From NCBI RefSeq assembly GCF_000821065.1, contig NZ_CDGG01000001.1:868001-932000 (forward strand): a stretch of DNA of 64,000 nt. The letters run 5' to 3'. How positions within the stretch are numbered: position 1 is the first letter of the stretch; each line of letters begins with the position of its first letter. The notes under the pieces are model-generated. The model saw nothing but the letters and a program-made list of their open reading frames with translations, was not told the origin of the DNA and did no database searches. The DNA is from Oceanobacillus oncorhynchi. Lineage in GTDB: Bacteria > Bacillota > Bacilli > Bacillales > Amphibacillaceae. The position numbers and the translations under genes were made by a program. Below are positions 18,261 through 28,503 of the stretch, piece by piece.

Positions 18261-20222
18261 ATGAAGAATACAGGAATTCGATTTAAGTTAATTGTATCAT
18301 TTGTTTGTATGTTATTGATTCCGGGCGTTGTCATTGGGTTTATGACGTATAACAGCTCTTTGAATACATTACAGACGCAGCAAGAGAACCAAGTAGAAGA
18401 AATTATCACGATTATGAATCAAACTATTGATAATACATTTACTTTAAAGAGCAGAGATGCAGAAGTATTAGCGGGACAGATTCAAGGTGAATCGGTAGAT
18501 AACGAATCCGAGGAGATAGCTGCATCTTTTGATCAATATTTTAACCTGCATGATGAGGTAGTATCCGTTTATGCCGGTTCTGAGGACGGAGCATTTATGG
18601 AAGCGTCAACGGATGTGATAGAGGGAGAATATGATCCGCGTGAACGTACGTGGTACATAGAAGCAATGGAGAGCACGGGAGAAATTATTATTTCAGAGCC
18701 TTATATTTCAGCGGGAGCAGATGGTGACATGGTCGTTACCGTTTCGAAAGCATTAGAGGATGGTTCAGGCGTTGTCGGTATCGATTTATCGATTGATTTT
18801 ATTCAGGAAGTAGCGTCAGGAATTCAAATTGGTGAAAATGGCTATGCGATGCTATTAGACGAAACGCAGCATTTCATTTATCATCCGACAGTAGATATTG
18901 GCAATGAAACAGATGAATCTTTCTATGATCATCTTTATGAATCAAATACTGGCGAATTTGAATATAATTATCAAGACACCGATAAAATTATGGTTTATGG
19001 AACTAATGAATTAACAGGATGGAAAATCGCCGGAACGATTGACTATAGTGAAATTCAGTCAGAGGCAGCTTCTGTTTTTAACACATTATTGATTGTATTA
19101 GCCGGTGCTATTGTGATTGGGCTGGCTGTGACAGCAGTGATTGTACGTTCCATCGTGAAGCCAATCAAAGAATTGAAAGAAAAAGCGCAAATTATCAGCA
19201 CAGGTGATTTGACGCAATCAATTGAAGTGAAAACAAAGGATGAAATTGGTGAGCTTAGCATCGCTTTTAATGAAATGCAGGGCAGCTTAAAAGAATTAAT
19301 TCGTGATGTTGAATTCAACGCTCAGCAGGTTGCTGCATCTGCAGAAGAATTAAATGCGAATGCCGACCAGATGACAAACTCATCTGAACAAGTGTCTCTG
19401 GCTATTCAGGAAGTATCCTCCAGCTCGGAAACACAATTGAATGGGACAGAAGATAGTGCGAATTCATTAGAAGAAGTCTCGACAGGGGTCAGCAGAATCG
19501 TTGACAGTTCCTCTCACGTAGCAGAATTGGTAAACCAGATGAGCGATCAGGCAGAAATCGGCGGCAAAGCGGTTACGGATACGTTGAATCAAATGACATC
19601 GATCCAATCTTCCGTAGATAATACAAATGTCAATATTACCTCGTTAATGGCCCGTTCAAATGAGGTAAGCACGATCCTGAAGGCCATTACGGATATTTCT
19701 GAACAGACCAACCTGCTCGCGTTAAATGCAGCGATTGAAGCAGCCCGCGCCGGAGAGCATGGAAAAGGATTTGCTGTTGTTGCAGATGAAGTACGGAAGC
19801 TGGCTGAACAATCGAAAACCTCCGCTGGAGAAATTAGTACGATCGTTCAAGGGATTCAGCAGGATGTAAAGGATGCTGTTGAAAAAATGTCCCAAGTAAC
19901 CGCCAATGTAGATAAAGGTCTGGAAGTGTCCGATGATGCGATGGACAAATTTAAAGGAATTGTCCAATCCAGTACGGATATTAAGCCGCAAATGGAGGAA
20001 GTTATGGCCATCTCTGAGCAAATGGCAGCTGCGGTACAAGAAGTTTCTTCCACAGCGAATGACCTGGCTTCAATTGCCAGAAATAATGCGGCATCTTCTC
20101 AGGAGGTAGCAGCTTCTACAGAAGAACAGCTTGCCTCCATGGAAGAAATCTCTGCATCTGCCAAATCATTATCTACGATGGCAGAGGATTTAACAGAGAA
20201 AATCAATCAATATAAATACTGA
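18261..20222 (+). CDS. Methyl-accepting chemotaxis protein 2 (Cache-HAMP-MCP signal)
   Basis: A 653-residue receptor with the same architecture as chemoreceptor 1: TM1 near residues 10-28, double-Cache ([26 protein letters not shown]), TM2 about 272-295, HAMP ([11 protein letters not shown]) and a complete signalling coiled coil with the conserved hairpin tip. It stands in its own transcription unit, with a GCCGATAG promoter before it and a terminator after it. The Cache domain sets it apart from its neighbours, so the cluster should widen the range of ligands sensed. GGGGAGG precedes ATG 18261. Confidence 0.93.
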   Translation: MKNTGIRFKLIVSFVCMLLIPGVVIGFMTYNSSLNTLQTQQENQVEEIITIMNQTIDNTFTLKSRDAEVLAGQIQGESVDNESEEIAASFDQYFNLHDEVVSVYAGSEDGAFMEASTDVIEGEYDPRERTWYIEAMESTGEIIISEPYISAGADGDMVVTVSKALEDGSGVVGIDLSIDFIQEVASGIQIGENGYAMLLDETQHFIYHPTVDIGNETDESFYDHLYESNTGEFEYNYQDTDKIMVYGTNELTGWKIAGTIDYSEIQSEAASVFNTLLIVLAGAIVIGLAVTAVIVRSIVKPIKELKEKAQIISTGDLTQSIEVKTKDEIGELSIAFNEMQGSLKELIRDVEFNAQQVAASAEELNANADQMTNSSEQVSLAIQEVSSSSETQLNGTEDSANSLEEVSTGVSRIVDSSSHVAELVNQMSDQAEIGGKAVTDTLNQMTSIQSSVDNTNVNITSLMARSNEVSTILKAITDISEQTNLLALNAAIEAARAGEHGKGFAVVADEVRKLAEQSKTSAGEISTIVQGIQQDVKDAVEKMSQVTANVDKGLEVSDDAMDKFKGIVQSSTDIKPQMEEVMAISEQMAAAVQEVSSTANDLASIARNNAASSQEVAASTEEQLASMEEISASAKSLSTMAEDLTEKINQYKY

Positions 20223-20245
20223 TAAAGACTAATTTTCATCATGAA

Positions 20246-20294
20246 GAACTGGACCTTTCTATTCCAAAGCGCTGGAATAAGGTCCGGTTTTTTA
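20246..20294 (+). terminator. Terminator of chemoreceptor 2
   Basis: A long interrupted stem: AACTGGACCTT and ATTCCA pair with TGGAAT and AGGTCCGGTT, followed by TTTTTT. Confidence 0.88.
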
Positions 20295-20392
20295 TTTGCT
20301 GTAATGCATTAGATGGATAAAGAATAGTAGGTATTTTGTTTTATTCAATTAACTTTACTCTAGAATCGAAGTAGGGAAACAAGGAAAAATGA

Positions 20393-20419
20393 TTCATTTA
20401 ACATAAATACAGCCGATAA
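20393..20419 (+). promoter_or_regulatory. SigD-type promoter, chemoreceptor 3
   Basis: TTCA, 15 bases, GCCGATAA, 40 bases upstream of the start codon. Confidence 0.68.
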
Positions 20420-20459
20420 ATAATTAGAAGAATTTAGTAAAAAAAGGAGGCTGGAAAGA

Positions 20460-22433
20460 ATGAAGCAGAAAAAAGAAACAAATGGAGTGAAGCGAAAATT
20501 AGTGATATCCTTTTCATCTATCTTAATTATACCGATTGTTCTCATTGGCTTTTTAACGTACAACAGCTCTGTCAATTCCATGCAAGCACAGCAGGAGGAG
20601 CAGGTAAATGAAATCATCACCCTGATGGGACAGAACATTGATGAGACGTTCGATCTGAAGGGCCGGGATATTGATGTATTTGCCGAAAATACTAGAGGAG
20701 ATCAGATAGAAGAGGCAGACGATGAATTGACCCTTATTATGCATCAATATTTACATTTTCATGAAGAAGTAGAAGAAGTTTTCTTTGGTTCAGAGGAAGG
20801 CACCTTTTTGATTGATGCGGAAACAGAGGTCCCGAAAGATTTTGATCCGCGTGATCAATCCTGGTACATACATGCAATGGAGAACCCGGGGGAACTGATT
20901 ATCTCTGATCCGTATCAAACTACAGCGGTCGATGGAGGAATGGTTGTTACGCTTTCCAAAACATTAGCGGATGGTTCCGGTGTTGCGGGTATTGACTTAA
21001 CAATCGATTTTGTCCAGAATATGGCATCCACTGTTGAAATTGGTGAAAACGGTTACCCGATTTTATTAGATAGAGAAGGAACGGTTATTTTCCATCCTGA
21101 CAATGAAGTAGGGACACAGCTGGAAGAAGCGTTTACCTCTTCCATATTGGAACAGGAGTCAGGTGTTCTTGAATATGAGCAGGATAATGAAGATAAAATT
21201 TTAGTGTACGATTCGAATGACCATACAGGCTGGACACTTGCGGGAAGTATTGATTACAGCGAGGTTAAAAATAATGCAGCTTCCATTATAAAAACACTTA
21301 TCATCGTGATGATTGTTGCCTTTCTCATTGGTGCAGGGATAAATGCAGTCACGATTCAATCCATCCTCCGTCCGATTAATGGTTTGAAAAGAAGGGCACA
21401 GGTGATTAGCACCGGAGATTTGACGGAAGAGATCAAAGTGGCCAAAAACGATGAAATCGGGCAGCTTGGCAATGCATTTAATGACATGCAGCATAGTTTA
21501 AGAGAACTAATCAGCGATGTGGAAATGAATGCACAGCAGGTCGCAGCGTCAGCGCAGCAACTGACTGCAAATGCTGATCAATTAACAAGCTCGTCCGAAC
21601 AGGTATCGCTCGCTGTTCAGGAAGTATCATCAAGCGCAGAAAATCAGTTAGATGGAACAGAAGACAGTCTTCGTTCGTTAGAAGAAGTGTCAACAGGAGT
21701 AGGGAGAATCGTAGAAAGTACGACCAGCGTTTCTGACTATGTAGATCGGATGAATGAGCAGGCGAATGTAGGCGGACAGGCTGTAAGCAACACATTGAAT
21801 CAAATGACATCCATCCAATCATCGGTAGAAGATACAAATAAGGATATTCATTCTCTGTTAGAACGCTCGAAGGAAGTGAGTACGATTCTCAAAGCGATTA
21901 CCGATATTTCGGAGCAGACCAATCTGCTCGCATTAAATGCAGCGATTGAAGCAGCACGTGCCGGAGAGCATGGAAAAGGATTTGCTGTGGTCGCAGATGA
22001 AGTACGTAAGCTTGCCGAACAATCGAAAACATCTGCTAGTGAAATCAGTGTTATCGTCCAAGGCATCGAAAGGGATGTTCAAAATGCGGTGGAGAAAATG
22101 AAACAGGTCACGACCTCTGTAAATGATGGACTTGATGTGTCCTATGACGCGATTGATAAATTTGGCGAAATCATACGGACAGGCGAAACGATTAAACCAC
22201 AGATGGAAGAAGTGACAGCTACTTCAGAAGAAATGTCTGCTCTTGTGGAACAAGTGACCTCAACGGCAGATGGTTTAGCATCCATTGCCAGAAATAATGC
22301 AGCATCCTCAGAAGAAGTAGCAGCTTCTACGGAGGAACAATTAGCATCGATGCAGGAAATTACGGCGGCTGCGAAGTCCTTATCTTCTATGGCAGAGGAT
22401 TTGAAGGAGAAGATAAAGGTTTATAAATATTAA
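20460..22433 (+). CDS. Methyl-accepting chemotaxis protein 3 (Cache-HAMP-MCP signal)
   Basis: A 657-residue receptor of the same type. TM1 is about 16-36; the Cache domain has [19 protein letters not shown]2 is about 280-300; HAMP has [18 protein letters not shown]. The signal domain again holds the [18 protein letters not shown] tip and ends KVYKY. Its sensor half is the most diverged of the four (for example [17 protein letters not shown] in place of the AILLD/AMLLD form). The ribosome binding site is AAAGGAGG and the ATG is well placed. It has its own promoter and terminator. Confidence 0.93.
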   Translation: MKQKKETNGVKRKLVISFSSILIIPIVLIGFLTYNSSVNSMQAQQEEQVNEIITLMGQNIDETFDLKGRDIDVFAENTRGDQIEEADDELTLIMHQYLHFHEEVEEVFFGSEEGTFLIDAETEVPKDFDPRDQSWYIHAMENPGELIISDPYQTTAVDGGMVVTLSKTLADGSGVAGIDLTIDFVQNMASTVEIGENGYPILLDREGTVIFHPDNEVGTQLEEAFTSSILEQESGVLEYEQDNEDKILVYDSNDHTGWTLAGSIDYSEVKNNAASIIKTLIIVMIVAFLIGAGINAVTIQSILRPINGLKRRAQVISTGDLTEEIKVAKNDEIGQLGNAFNDMQHSLRELISDVEMNAQQVAASAQQLTANADQLTSSSEQVSLAVQEVSSSAENQLDGTEDSLRSLEEVSTGVGRIVESTTSVSDYVDRMNEQANVGGQAVSNTLNQMTSIQSSVEDTNKDIHSLLERSKEVSTILKAITDISEQTNLLALNAAIEAARAGEHGKGFAVVADEVRKLAEQSKTSASEISVIVQGIERDVQNAVEKMKQVTTSVNDGLDVSYDAIDKFGEIIRTGETIKPQMEEVTATSEEMSALVEQVTSTADGLASIARNNAASSEEVAASTEEQLASMQEITAAAKSLSSMAEDLKEKIKVYKY

Positions 22434-22450
22434 GGACCGATATAAATATA

Positions 22451-22512
22451 AAGAACTGCAGTGAAACGAGATTTCAGAGAGAATGTCGTTATCATCTGCA
22501 GTTCTTTTTTGT
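22451..22512 (+). terminator. Terminator of chemoreceptor 3
   Basis: AAGAACTGCAG (22451-22461) pairs with CTGCAGTTCTT (22496-22506), followed by TTTTT; the loop is 34 nt. Confidence 0.8.
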
Positions 22513-22577
22513 TAGGTATTTACTCACAATTCAAATGGCGTGAAATAGAATGAAAGTTATAAAATAGCAAATTTATA

Positions 22578-22604
22578 TTGAATTCATGAAAAATCAACCG
22601 ATAA
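22578..22604 (+). promoter_or_regulatory. SigD-type promoter, chemoreceptor 4
   Basis: TTGA, 15 bases, ACCGATAA. It lies about 200 bases before the start codon, leaving a longer leader than for the other three receptors. Confidence 0.55.
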
Positions 22605-22799
22605 ATAGTAGGTATGAAATCTTGGGAGTAAGTACTGTATTTTGTAATGAAGGAGTGGTGAATTAGGTAATAGATACTGTATGCTTGTTTCAAAGATTAG
22701 TTGGCCTGTTCGTAAAACAGCTGTCGATAGATAAAATGAACATACAAAGCATGATAGAACATCACCAGAATGAAATATTACAGCGAAGGAGAGTCAGTT

Positions 22800-24773
22800 G
22801 TGAAGAAATTAACCAAACCAAAAGGAATTCGATTTAAATTAGTAGTATCCTTCTTTTTCCTATTATTGATTCCAGGGATGACGATCGGGATAATGACTTA
22901 TTTCAGCTCGATCGATTCATTAGAGCAGCAGCAAACAGAGCAGGTGAAAGATACGGCTACGCTGCTGAACCAGACAGTAAATAATGCCTTGGAATTAAGG
23001 ATAAGTGATTTGAATACATTTGCTGCGCAATTTAACAGCGGGCAGATAGAGGATGATGAAGAGACCTTAGAACAGGTATTGGGACAATATAAGGAAATGA
23101 ATGAGGAAGTCTCTGAGGTATATATGGCTTCCAATGACGGCGATTTATTTTATAGACAGCCGGATACAGAACTGCCGGAGGGATTCGATGCAACCGAACG
23201 TGATTGGTTTATCAATGCAGTGAATAACCCTGGCGAGGTACAGATTTCAGACCCATTTGAAAGTGCCAGCGAAACAGGAACCGTAGTCAGCATTACCAAA
23301 ACATTGGACGACGGTTCCGGTGTGATGGGAGTAAGTCTCTATATCGATTCTATCCAGCAGCTGGCTTCAGAGGTTTCAATTGGAGAGAATGGCTATGCTG
23401 TCATTATTGATCCACAGCAAAAATACGTATACCATCCAACCTTTGAAACAGGGGAAGAAGTGGAAGGTGACGTATCAGGAACGATGTTTGAAGATGCGTC
23501 AGGAAGCTATGAATATAGCCATGATAATACATCAAAAATCATGGTGTACCAGACAAATGATTTAACTGGATGGAAGCTGGCAGGAACCATTGATTACGAT
23601 GAAATCAAAGGAGAGGCAGTATCAACCTTAACGACGATGATAACAATTATTGTCATTACCTTAGTGCTGGGAACAATCATTATTCTATTCTTGATCCGTT
23701 CTATCACTCGTCCGATTCAGAGACTGAAGGAAAATGCAAAAATCATCAGTACCGGTGACCTGACACATTCGATTGAAATAAACACAACGGATGAAATAGG
23801 CGAGCTGGGACAAGCTTTTAACGAAATGCAGGAGGGCTTGAAAACGCTGGTTCGTGATGTCGAATATAATGCCCAGCAGGTTGCCGCATCGGCAGAGGAG
23901 TTAAATGCGAATGCCGATCAAATGACAAGCTCGTCTGAACAGGTATCGCTGGCTATCCAGGAGGTCTCCTCCAGCTCGGAAACACAGCTGCACGGTACAG
24001 AAGAGAGTGCGAATTCGTTAGAAGAAGTATCTACCGGCGTTGGCAGAATCGTTGACAGCTCGACAAAGGTTTCGGATATGGTGACACAAATGAGTACACA
24101 GGCAGAAGTTGGAGGAAAAGCAGTCAGCAACACCTTAAATCAAATGACATCGATCCAATCGTCTGTTGATGATACGAACTTGAATATCGCATCCTTATTG
24201 GAACGCTCGAAGGAAGTAAGTACGATTTTAAATGCCATCACCGATATTTCGGAGCAGACGAATTTACTGGCGCTTAATGCAGCGATTGAAGCAGCGCGTG
24301 CTGGTGAGCATGGGAAAGGATTTGCTGTGGTAGCGGATGAGGTCCGTAAATTAGCAGAGGAATCCAAAACATCTGCAGGAGAAATCAGCTCCATCGTCCA
24401 TGGTATACAGAACGATGTCCAAAAGGCTGTGGAAAAAATGTCTCAGGTGACAGCTAATGTTAATGATGGTTTAGACGTATCCTATGACGCCATTGATAAA
24501 TTTGGAGAAATCCTGCGTTCCAGCGGAGATATTAAACCGCAAATGGAAGAGGTCATGGCCATCTCCGAGCAAATGTCTGCAGCAGTTCAACAGGTAACAG
24601 CCACTGCCAATGACCTCGCTTCCATTGCCAGAAATAATGCGTCGTCTTCAGAGGAAGTCGCTGCATCTACTGAGGAGCAGCTCGCATCGATGGAAGAAAT
24701 CTCTGCATCCGCTAAATCACTGTCAACGATGGCAGAGGATTTAACAGGGAAAATTGCAGAATATAAATATTAA
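22800..24773 (+). CDS. Methyl-accepting chemotaxis protein 4 (Cache-HAMP-MCP signal)
   Basis: A 657-residue receptor: TM1 about 15-35, double-Cache ([29 protein letters not shown]), TM2 about 280-300, HAMP ([11 protein letters not shown]), then the signal domain with the conserved tip and terminal EYKY. I chose GTG 22800, seven bases after GGAGA, because the N-terminus ([14 protein letters not shown]) then aligns with chemoreceptor 1 ([14 protein letters not shown]). An in-frame ATG at 22770 adds ten unrelated residues. Signalling halves of the four genes are so alike that recombination between them is plausible. Confidence 0.93.
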   Translation: MKKLTKPKGIRFKLVVSFFFLLLIPGMTIGIMTYFSSIDSLEQQQTEQVKDTATLLNQTVNNALELRISDLNTFAAQFNSGQIEDDEETLEQVLGQYKEMNEEVSEVYMASNDGDLFYRQPDTELPEGFDATERDWFINAVNNPGEVQISDPFESASETGTVVSITKTLDDGSGVMGVSLYIDSIQQLASEVSIGENGYAVIIDPQQKYVYHPTFETGEEVEGDVSGTMFEDASGSYEYSHDNTSKIMVYQTNDLTGWKLAGTIDYDEIKGEAVSTLTTMITIIVITLVLGTIIILFLIRSITRPIQRLKENAKIISTGDLTHSIEINTTDEIGELGQAFNEMQEGLKTLVRDVEYNAQQVAASAEELNANADQMTSSSEQVSLAIQEVSSSSETQLHGTEESANSLEEVSTGVGRIVDSSTKVSDMVTQMSTQAEVGGKAVSNTLNQMTSIQSSVDDTNLNIASLLERSKEVSTILNAITDISEQTNLLALNAAIEAARAGEHGKGFAVVADEVRKLAEESKTSAGEISSIVHGIQNDVQKAVEKMSQVTANVNDGLDVSYDAIDKFGEILRSSGDIKPQMEEVMAISEQMSAAVQQVTATANDLASIARNNASSSEEVAASTEEQLASMEEISASAKSLSTMAEDLTGKIAEYKY

Positions 24774-24788
24774 GAAAGTTGATAGAAA

Positions 24789-24828
24789 AAGAAGGATTTC
24801 TTATATAAGGGAACCCTTCTTTTTTTTG
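24789..24828 (+). terminator. Terminator of chemoreceptor 4
   Basis: AAGAAGG (24789-24795) pairs with CCTTCTT (24815-24821), followed by a T-run. Confidence 0.8.
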
Positions 24829-24879
24829 CATGATACTTGCACATCCATATTTTTAGCTGTCAAGCTGAATTCATATTCA

Positions 24880-24921
24880 TTTTTGGTGTAGACAAACCCT
24901 ATCGTTTGTCCACACCAAAAA
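24880..24921. terminator. Long inverted repeat, terminator-like in both directions
   Basis: TTTTTGGTGTAGACAAAC (24880-24897) faces GTTTGTCCACACCAAAAA (24904-24921): an 18-bp stem with one mismatch and a 6-nt loop, flanked by T on one side and A on the other. It could terminate transcripts from either side. The rest of the 24829-25253 gap shows no gene. Confidence 0.65.
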
Positions 24922-25253
24922 AAATGGAGTACAGCCTTATTCTTTCTATACATACTATCCATTCATATGTTGTTTAAGTAGAACATGGCAATTTGTTTTG
25001 CTTTTACAAGAATTACAGCAGTGAACAATTATCAGCCAGTATCGCTATGAGCTATCAGCGTCTTCGTTGAATGGGTATATTTTTACTTATAGGAAAGTTA
25101 ATTATTTTAGCGATTGTTTTGTGAGGGTTGAGTAACTGTAGTTCCCAGAAGTATTTTCTAACCTGACTAAAATTTTTAAACAATCATATAAGTGCACCGA
25201 TGTTGATAGGACGAGTAGTGCTTGTCCTAATGAAAGCAATCCTGCGTTAGTTG

Positions 25254-25424
25254 TTAAGTCGATTTGCTACTTTGTTTTAAAATCTGATCTAATTGGTTCA
25301 GTAATTTATCCAGCGATTGTGATATTTTTAATAAATTCGGGTCGTTTGGATTCTTCTCATAAACTGCATACATTTCTTTTCTTTTCGTTTCAATCTGCTT
25401 GTTCAATTCATCAATTTCCGACAT
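25254..25424 (-). CDS. Spo0E-like sporulation regulatory aspartic phosphatase
   Basis: A 56-residue protein, MSEIDELNKQIETKRKEMYA at the start, with the family signature SQSLDKLLNQLD in the second helix (Spo0E pattern SQxLDxLI). Spo0E-family proteins dephosphorylate Spo0A~P and so delay sporulation; some act on other response regulators. The start at ATG 25424 is supported by GGAGAGGG nine bases upstream. The gene is transcribed away from the flagellin gene. Length and motif fit the family well; the target is inferred. Confidence 0.8.
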   Translation of the reverse strand: MSEIDELNKQIETKRKEMYAVYEKNPNDPNLLKISQSLDKLLNQLDQILKQSSKST

Positions 25425-25686
25425 ACTCTCACGCCCTCTCCAATTACCAAATAGAAGTTAATTTGGATGTGGCATAAAAAGATATGATAAGGCTTTAAAC
25501 AAAATTTTAACAGGAAACGTAAGAAAAATAAAATAAATCAACTGTTCTAATTAATGGGAAGGTAGTTATAAATAGTAAGTTTATATTAAAAATATCCTGT
25601 ATTTTATAAAAAGGCAGAAGATTTTTGCGGCAAAAGAAGCAGAGGAATGAATAAAAAAAGAATTTAAAAAAATTATAAAAAAAGCT

Positions 25687-25713
25687 TAAACAATTTGTCC
25701 CCTTTGCCGATAT
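25687..25713 (+). promoter_or_regulatory. SigD promoter of the main flagellin gene (exact consensus)
   Basis: TAAA (25687-25690), 15 bases, GCCGATAT (25706-25713): a perfect match to the Bacillus SigD consensus. The 138-base leader carries GGA triplets around the ribosome binding site (ATGGAGGTAAGGAATT), a feature compatible with CsrA control of hag, though not proof of it. Confidence 0.88.
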
Positions 25714-25851
25714 AAGAAATAGGTCATCAAAGGATGATTCGTTAGGGCCTTAACGATTATTATTTATTTTGCTATTGACCTGAATGGTTAATATAAATGA
25801 GTTCACAAGGATGTGGCTCAAAAAATTACAATTACATGGAGGTAAGGAATT

Positions 25852-27260
25852 ATGATTATTAATCACAATATTTCCGCTATTAACGCACACCGTCAGTTGG
25901 GGGTAAACCAAAACGGTGTACAAGGATCTTTAGAAAAACTTTCTTCTGGTCTTCAAATCAACCGTGCAGGGGATGACGCTGCTGGGTTGGCAATTTCTGA
26001 AAAAATGCGTGGGCAAATTCGTGGGTTGGAGCAAGCTTCTACGAATGCGCAAGACGGCATCTCGCTGATACAAACGGCGGAGGGAGCTTTGAATGAAACG
26101 CATGATATTTTGCAACGTATGCGTGAATTGGCTGTTAAATCTTCCAATGATACAAATACAAACGAAGATCGTGTAGAAATTCAAAAAGAGGTAGACCAAT
26201 TAGCTGCAGAAATTTCTCGTATTTCTGAGAATACTCAATTTAACACACAAGATTTACTGACAGGAGATTTTAGAGCAACTTTCCATATAGGTGCAAATGA
26301 AGGACAAAATATCAGCATCTCTGTAAATAATATGTCGGCTGATGCTTTAAAAGTCGGTACAGCTTATGAAGCAACAAGTGATACTGAAATTACTTTAGAT
26401 GATGGTAATGATACTGTTGCAACATGGCAAGAAGCAGTAGTAATTGGTCAAGAAATTAAAGATCCTGATGATGAAACCGAAACAATAACTGCTACAGCAG
26501 AACATGCAAAAGCGGCTGGATATTATACTGAGGACGGAAATTTAGCTCTTGTAGCTGATGAAGCTTTAGCTGAAGATGCTGTAGGTGTCGCTGGTGTTAA
26601 TGTATCTGATCGTGCTTCTGCTGACTCTGCAATTACAGATATCAATAGTGCAATTCAAACAGTTTCTGCAGAACGTTCTAAACTCGGCGCAGTACAAAAC
26701 CGTTTAGAGCATACAATTAATAACTTAGGAGCATCTGCTGAAAACTTGACAGCAGCAGAATCACGTATCCGTGACGTTGATTATGACTTAGCTGCTTAAG
26801 CAGTCTCAGTCACAGTCGTCCTAACTGGTAACGGTTAGTGATTATTATCGGGTGAATTGCTGGAAACCCCTTAGAGCTTGTCTTACTACAACGCAGCTGG
26901 AAACGGCAAACGTGAAGGTTTGAAAAAAGACGAGATTGGGCAATCAGCAGCCGAGCTCCTGGGAGGAAACTCTGGAGAAGGTTCAACGACTAGAATAAAC
27001 CACCTAATGTATAAGCGATGGTGATGAAATTCGTAGGTGAATGATAGAGCCGCTAATTCTATCAGAATCCGAAGTTCCCGACCCTTCCTAGGTAACTGGA
27101 AGGTGAAGATATAGTCTAGTCATTTATGAAAGTAAATGTTCGCACGATGGCGAAAGAAATGATGGAATTCACTAAGAATAACATCCTTTCACAAGCGGCT
27201 CAAAGTATGCTGGCTCAAGCAAACCAGGTGCCTCAAGGCGTGCTTCAATTGCTTCAATAA
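25852..27260 (+). CDS. hag: Flagellin, split by a group I intron (exons 25852-26781 and 27147-27260)
   Basis: Main filament subunit. Exon 1 encodes 310 residues: the N-terminal D0/D1 helices ([36 protein letters not shown]), a short variable centre and the start of the C-terminal D1 helix, ending RIRDVD. Unspliced, translation would go on for only five codons (YDLAA) and stop at 26799, losing the C-terminal D0 helix needed for export and polymerisation. Exon 2 supplies it: MAKEMMEFTKNNILSQ through QVPQGVLQLLQ (37 residues). Joining the exons gives an in-frame 347-residue flagellin with the canonical RDVDMAKEMM junction. The start has AGGTAAGG upstream. Confidence 0.92.
26782..27146 (+). ncRNA. 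Group I self-splicing intron in the flagellin gene (365 nt)
   Basis: Junctions follow group I rules. Exon 1 ends in U (26781), and the P1 helix is visible: TGATTATGACT (26778-26788) pairs with AGTCACAGTCG (26808-26818), giving the U26781-G26815 wobble at the cut site. The intron ends with G at 27146. The core is recognisable: P2 CTAAC/GTTAG, GAATTGCTGGAAACCCC, GCAATCAGCAGCCGAGCTCC (P4-P6) and GGAGAAGGTTCAACGACTAG. The two strands of P7 are GACTA (26988-26992) and TAGTC (27112-27116, within AAGATATAGTCTAGTC). No ORF lies inside. Group I introns in flagellin genes are known from thermophilic bacilli (Geobacillus). Confidence 0.93.
27147..27260 (+). CDS. hag: Flagellin exon 2 (C-terminal D0 helix)
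   Basis: The 37 codons after the intron encode MAKEMMEFTKNNILSQAAQS, then MLAQANQVPQGVLQLLQ and a stop. This is the standard flagellin C-terminus. It has no ribosome binding site of its own, so it should be made only from spliced RNA. Confidence 0.93.
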   Translation: MAKEMMEFTKNNILSQAAQSMLAQANQVPQGVLQLLQ

Positions 27261-27273
27261 AAAAGATTTTTAC

Positions 27274-27307
27274 GAGACTCTAGCTTTTCAGTTAGGGTCT
27301 CTTTTTA
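27274..27307 (+). terminator. Terminator of the flagellin gene
   Basis: GAGACTCTA (27274-27282) pairs with TAGGGTCTC (27293-27301) with one G-U pair, followed by TTTTT. Confidence 0.85.
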
Positions 27308-27337
27308 TGAAAGTAAGATTCCCTTTACTTCCTTTGC

Positions 27338-28258
27338 TTAATTAATAAAACAAATCTCAGTCAATTTACTATATGTCAAACCGGTCACGCCATTTAGAAA
27401 ATATAGTTTCATCAGGTTTTCTTTATTTACAATTATTTGATAGCTTTTTGTTTGTATTTCTTTTTTACTCCTAGGAATGAATAAATACTTTTCATAGAAT
27501 TTGCTGTTTTTGTAACAACTAACCCAATAATCTAGTTTATTTAAAACAGCATTAATTTCTTTCGTTGGAGATCTAAGTTGAATGGAAGCGGGTAAATAAA
27601 TAGAAGTTCTTTTCGGTGATAAGTCAAAAATGAAATTATATCTATTGATTAATTTTCTATACATACTTTCATGCATATAGGGCAATACAAGAAAAAGAAA
27701 GTAATAGATTTGAAATTGGTCATACAAAATAATCCGGTTTTGTTTATCAAGATGAAATTGGAGGTGATATTTAGCTTTTAAGAAATGAATTAAACGATCG
27801 TTTTCTAATTCGCTAAAACTTTCGGTTGATAAGATAATTTTTAAAGGTTTATTCCCCTTACATTTTAAGTGACCATCGTCCATATACCACCAAGCCAATG
27901 ATTCTCTATTAAAATATTTTGATATTAAATGAAATGGAATTACTTTTCCTGAATCGGAGTACCATTCAGTCCTTAAATAAGTGATGATATTCGATGTTCT
28001 TGATTGAACATAATGTGAAAGGCTGTAGCCTTTACTTAATCTTGGATCGATAATTTTTTTGAACTTAGGTGGATTTAATGGTAGGAATTCTGATAATTGG
28101 GCGTAGCAATAATTACTCCAGGAATAATCAGTTGAAGTATGCGTGAATTTGAATCTTGGTTTTCTCCGTTCTTGTTTAGTAATGGATCCATCCCCAAGCA
28201 ATTTTCCAATCACTTTTGCTTTAAATGGTAATGTTGTGTCAAACCATGTTTTTTCCAT
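27338..28258 (-). CDS. LAGLIDADG homing endonuclease, free-standing next to the intron-bearing flagellin
   Basis: A 306-residue protein with two LAGLIDADG helices: VIGKLLGDGSI near residues 16-26 and LAWWYMDDGHL near 120-130, each with the catalytic acidic residue (GDG, DDG). The C-terminal region resembles the LAGLIDADG DNA endonuclease family found with organellar and bacterial introns. It lies 77 bases beyond the flagellin stop on the opposite strand, outside the intron. It has its own AAAGGAGTG site before ATG 28258. The gene looks intact. By position it probably cuts an intron-less flagellin allele and so drives transfer of intron and endonuclease together; this is inference. Confidence 0.88.
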   Translation of the reverse strand: MEKTWFDTTLPFKAKVIGKLLGDGSITKQERRKPRFKFTHTSTDYSWSNYCYAQLSEFLPLNPPKFKKIIDPRLSKGYSLSHYVQSRTSNIITYLRTEWYSDSGKVIPFHLISKYFNRESLAWWYMDDGHLKCKGNKPLKIILSTESFSELENDRLIHFLKAKYHLQFHLDKQNRIILYDQFQIYYFLFLVLPYMHESMYRKLINRYNFIFDLSPKRTSIYLPASIQLRSPTKEINAVLNKLDYWVSCYKNSKFYEKYLFIPRSKKEIQTKSYQIIVNKENLMKLYFLNGVTGLTYSKLTEICFIN

Positions 28259-28400
28259 AAATAAACACTCCTTTAGAACTTATGTTCTTATATTGATTTT
28301 AACATACTGGATACTATAAAAGGGCATTAATTTGAAAAATTCTTATTTTTATGTGCTTTCAAAGTGTAATTGAAAAACATACTTTAATAATGAACAATAA

Positions 28401-28437
28401 ATAACCACTCTTGTGAATAAAATCTAAGAGCGGTTAT
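28401..28437 (-). terminator. Hairpin downstream of the YheC/D-like gene
   Basis: ATAACCACTCTT (28401-28412) pairs with AAGAGCGGTTAT (28426-28437), one mismatch. On the minus strand it follows the YheC/D-like stop; the T-tract is broken (TTTATTGTT), so termination may be weak. Confidence 0.5.
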
Positions 28438-28503
28438 GAAAAAGAGAATATTATTTACTGATAAGTATATTTTGATTTATTAATTACATCTAACTACTGT
28501 AAT

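Noticed and set aside
22723-22730. GTCGATAG as a second SigD promoter for chemoreceptor 4
   Set aside because: The -10-like word is there but no TAAA-like -35 lies at 15 bases; the site at 22578-22604 fits better.
26782-26799. Flagellin ending at 26799 with YDLAA as a natural, shorter flagellin
   Set aside because: The tail lacks the C-terminal helix that every flagellin needs, and that exact sequence follows in frame after a segment with group I intron core elements.
25852-27260. Flagellin as a frameshifted pseudogene
   Set aside because: The interruption is 365 nt of structured sequence with U/G boundary rules satisfied, and both exons are intact; a simple mutation does not explain this.
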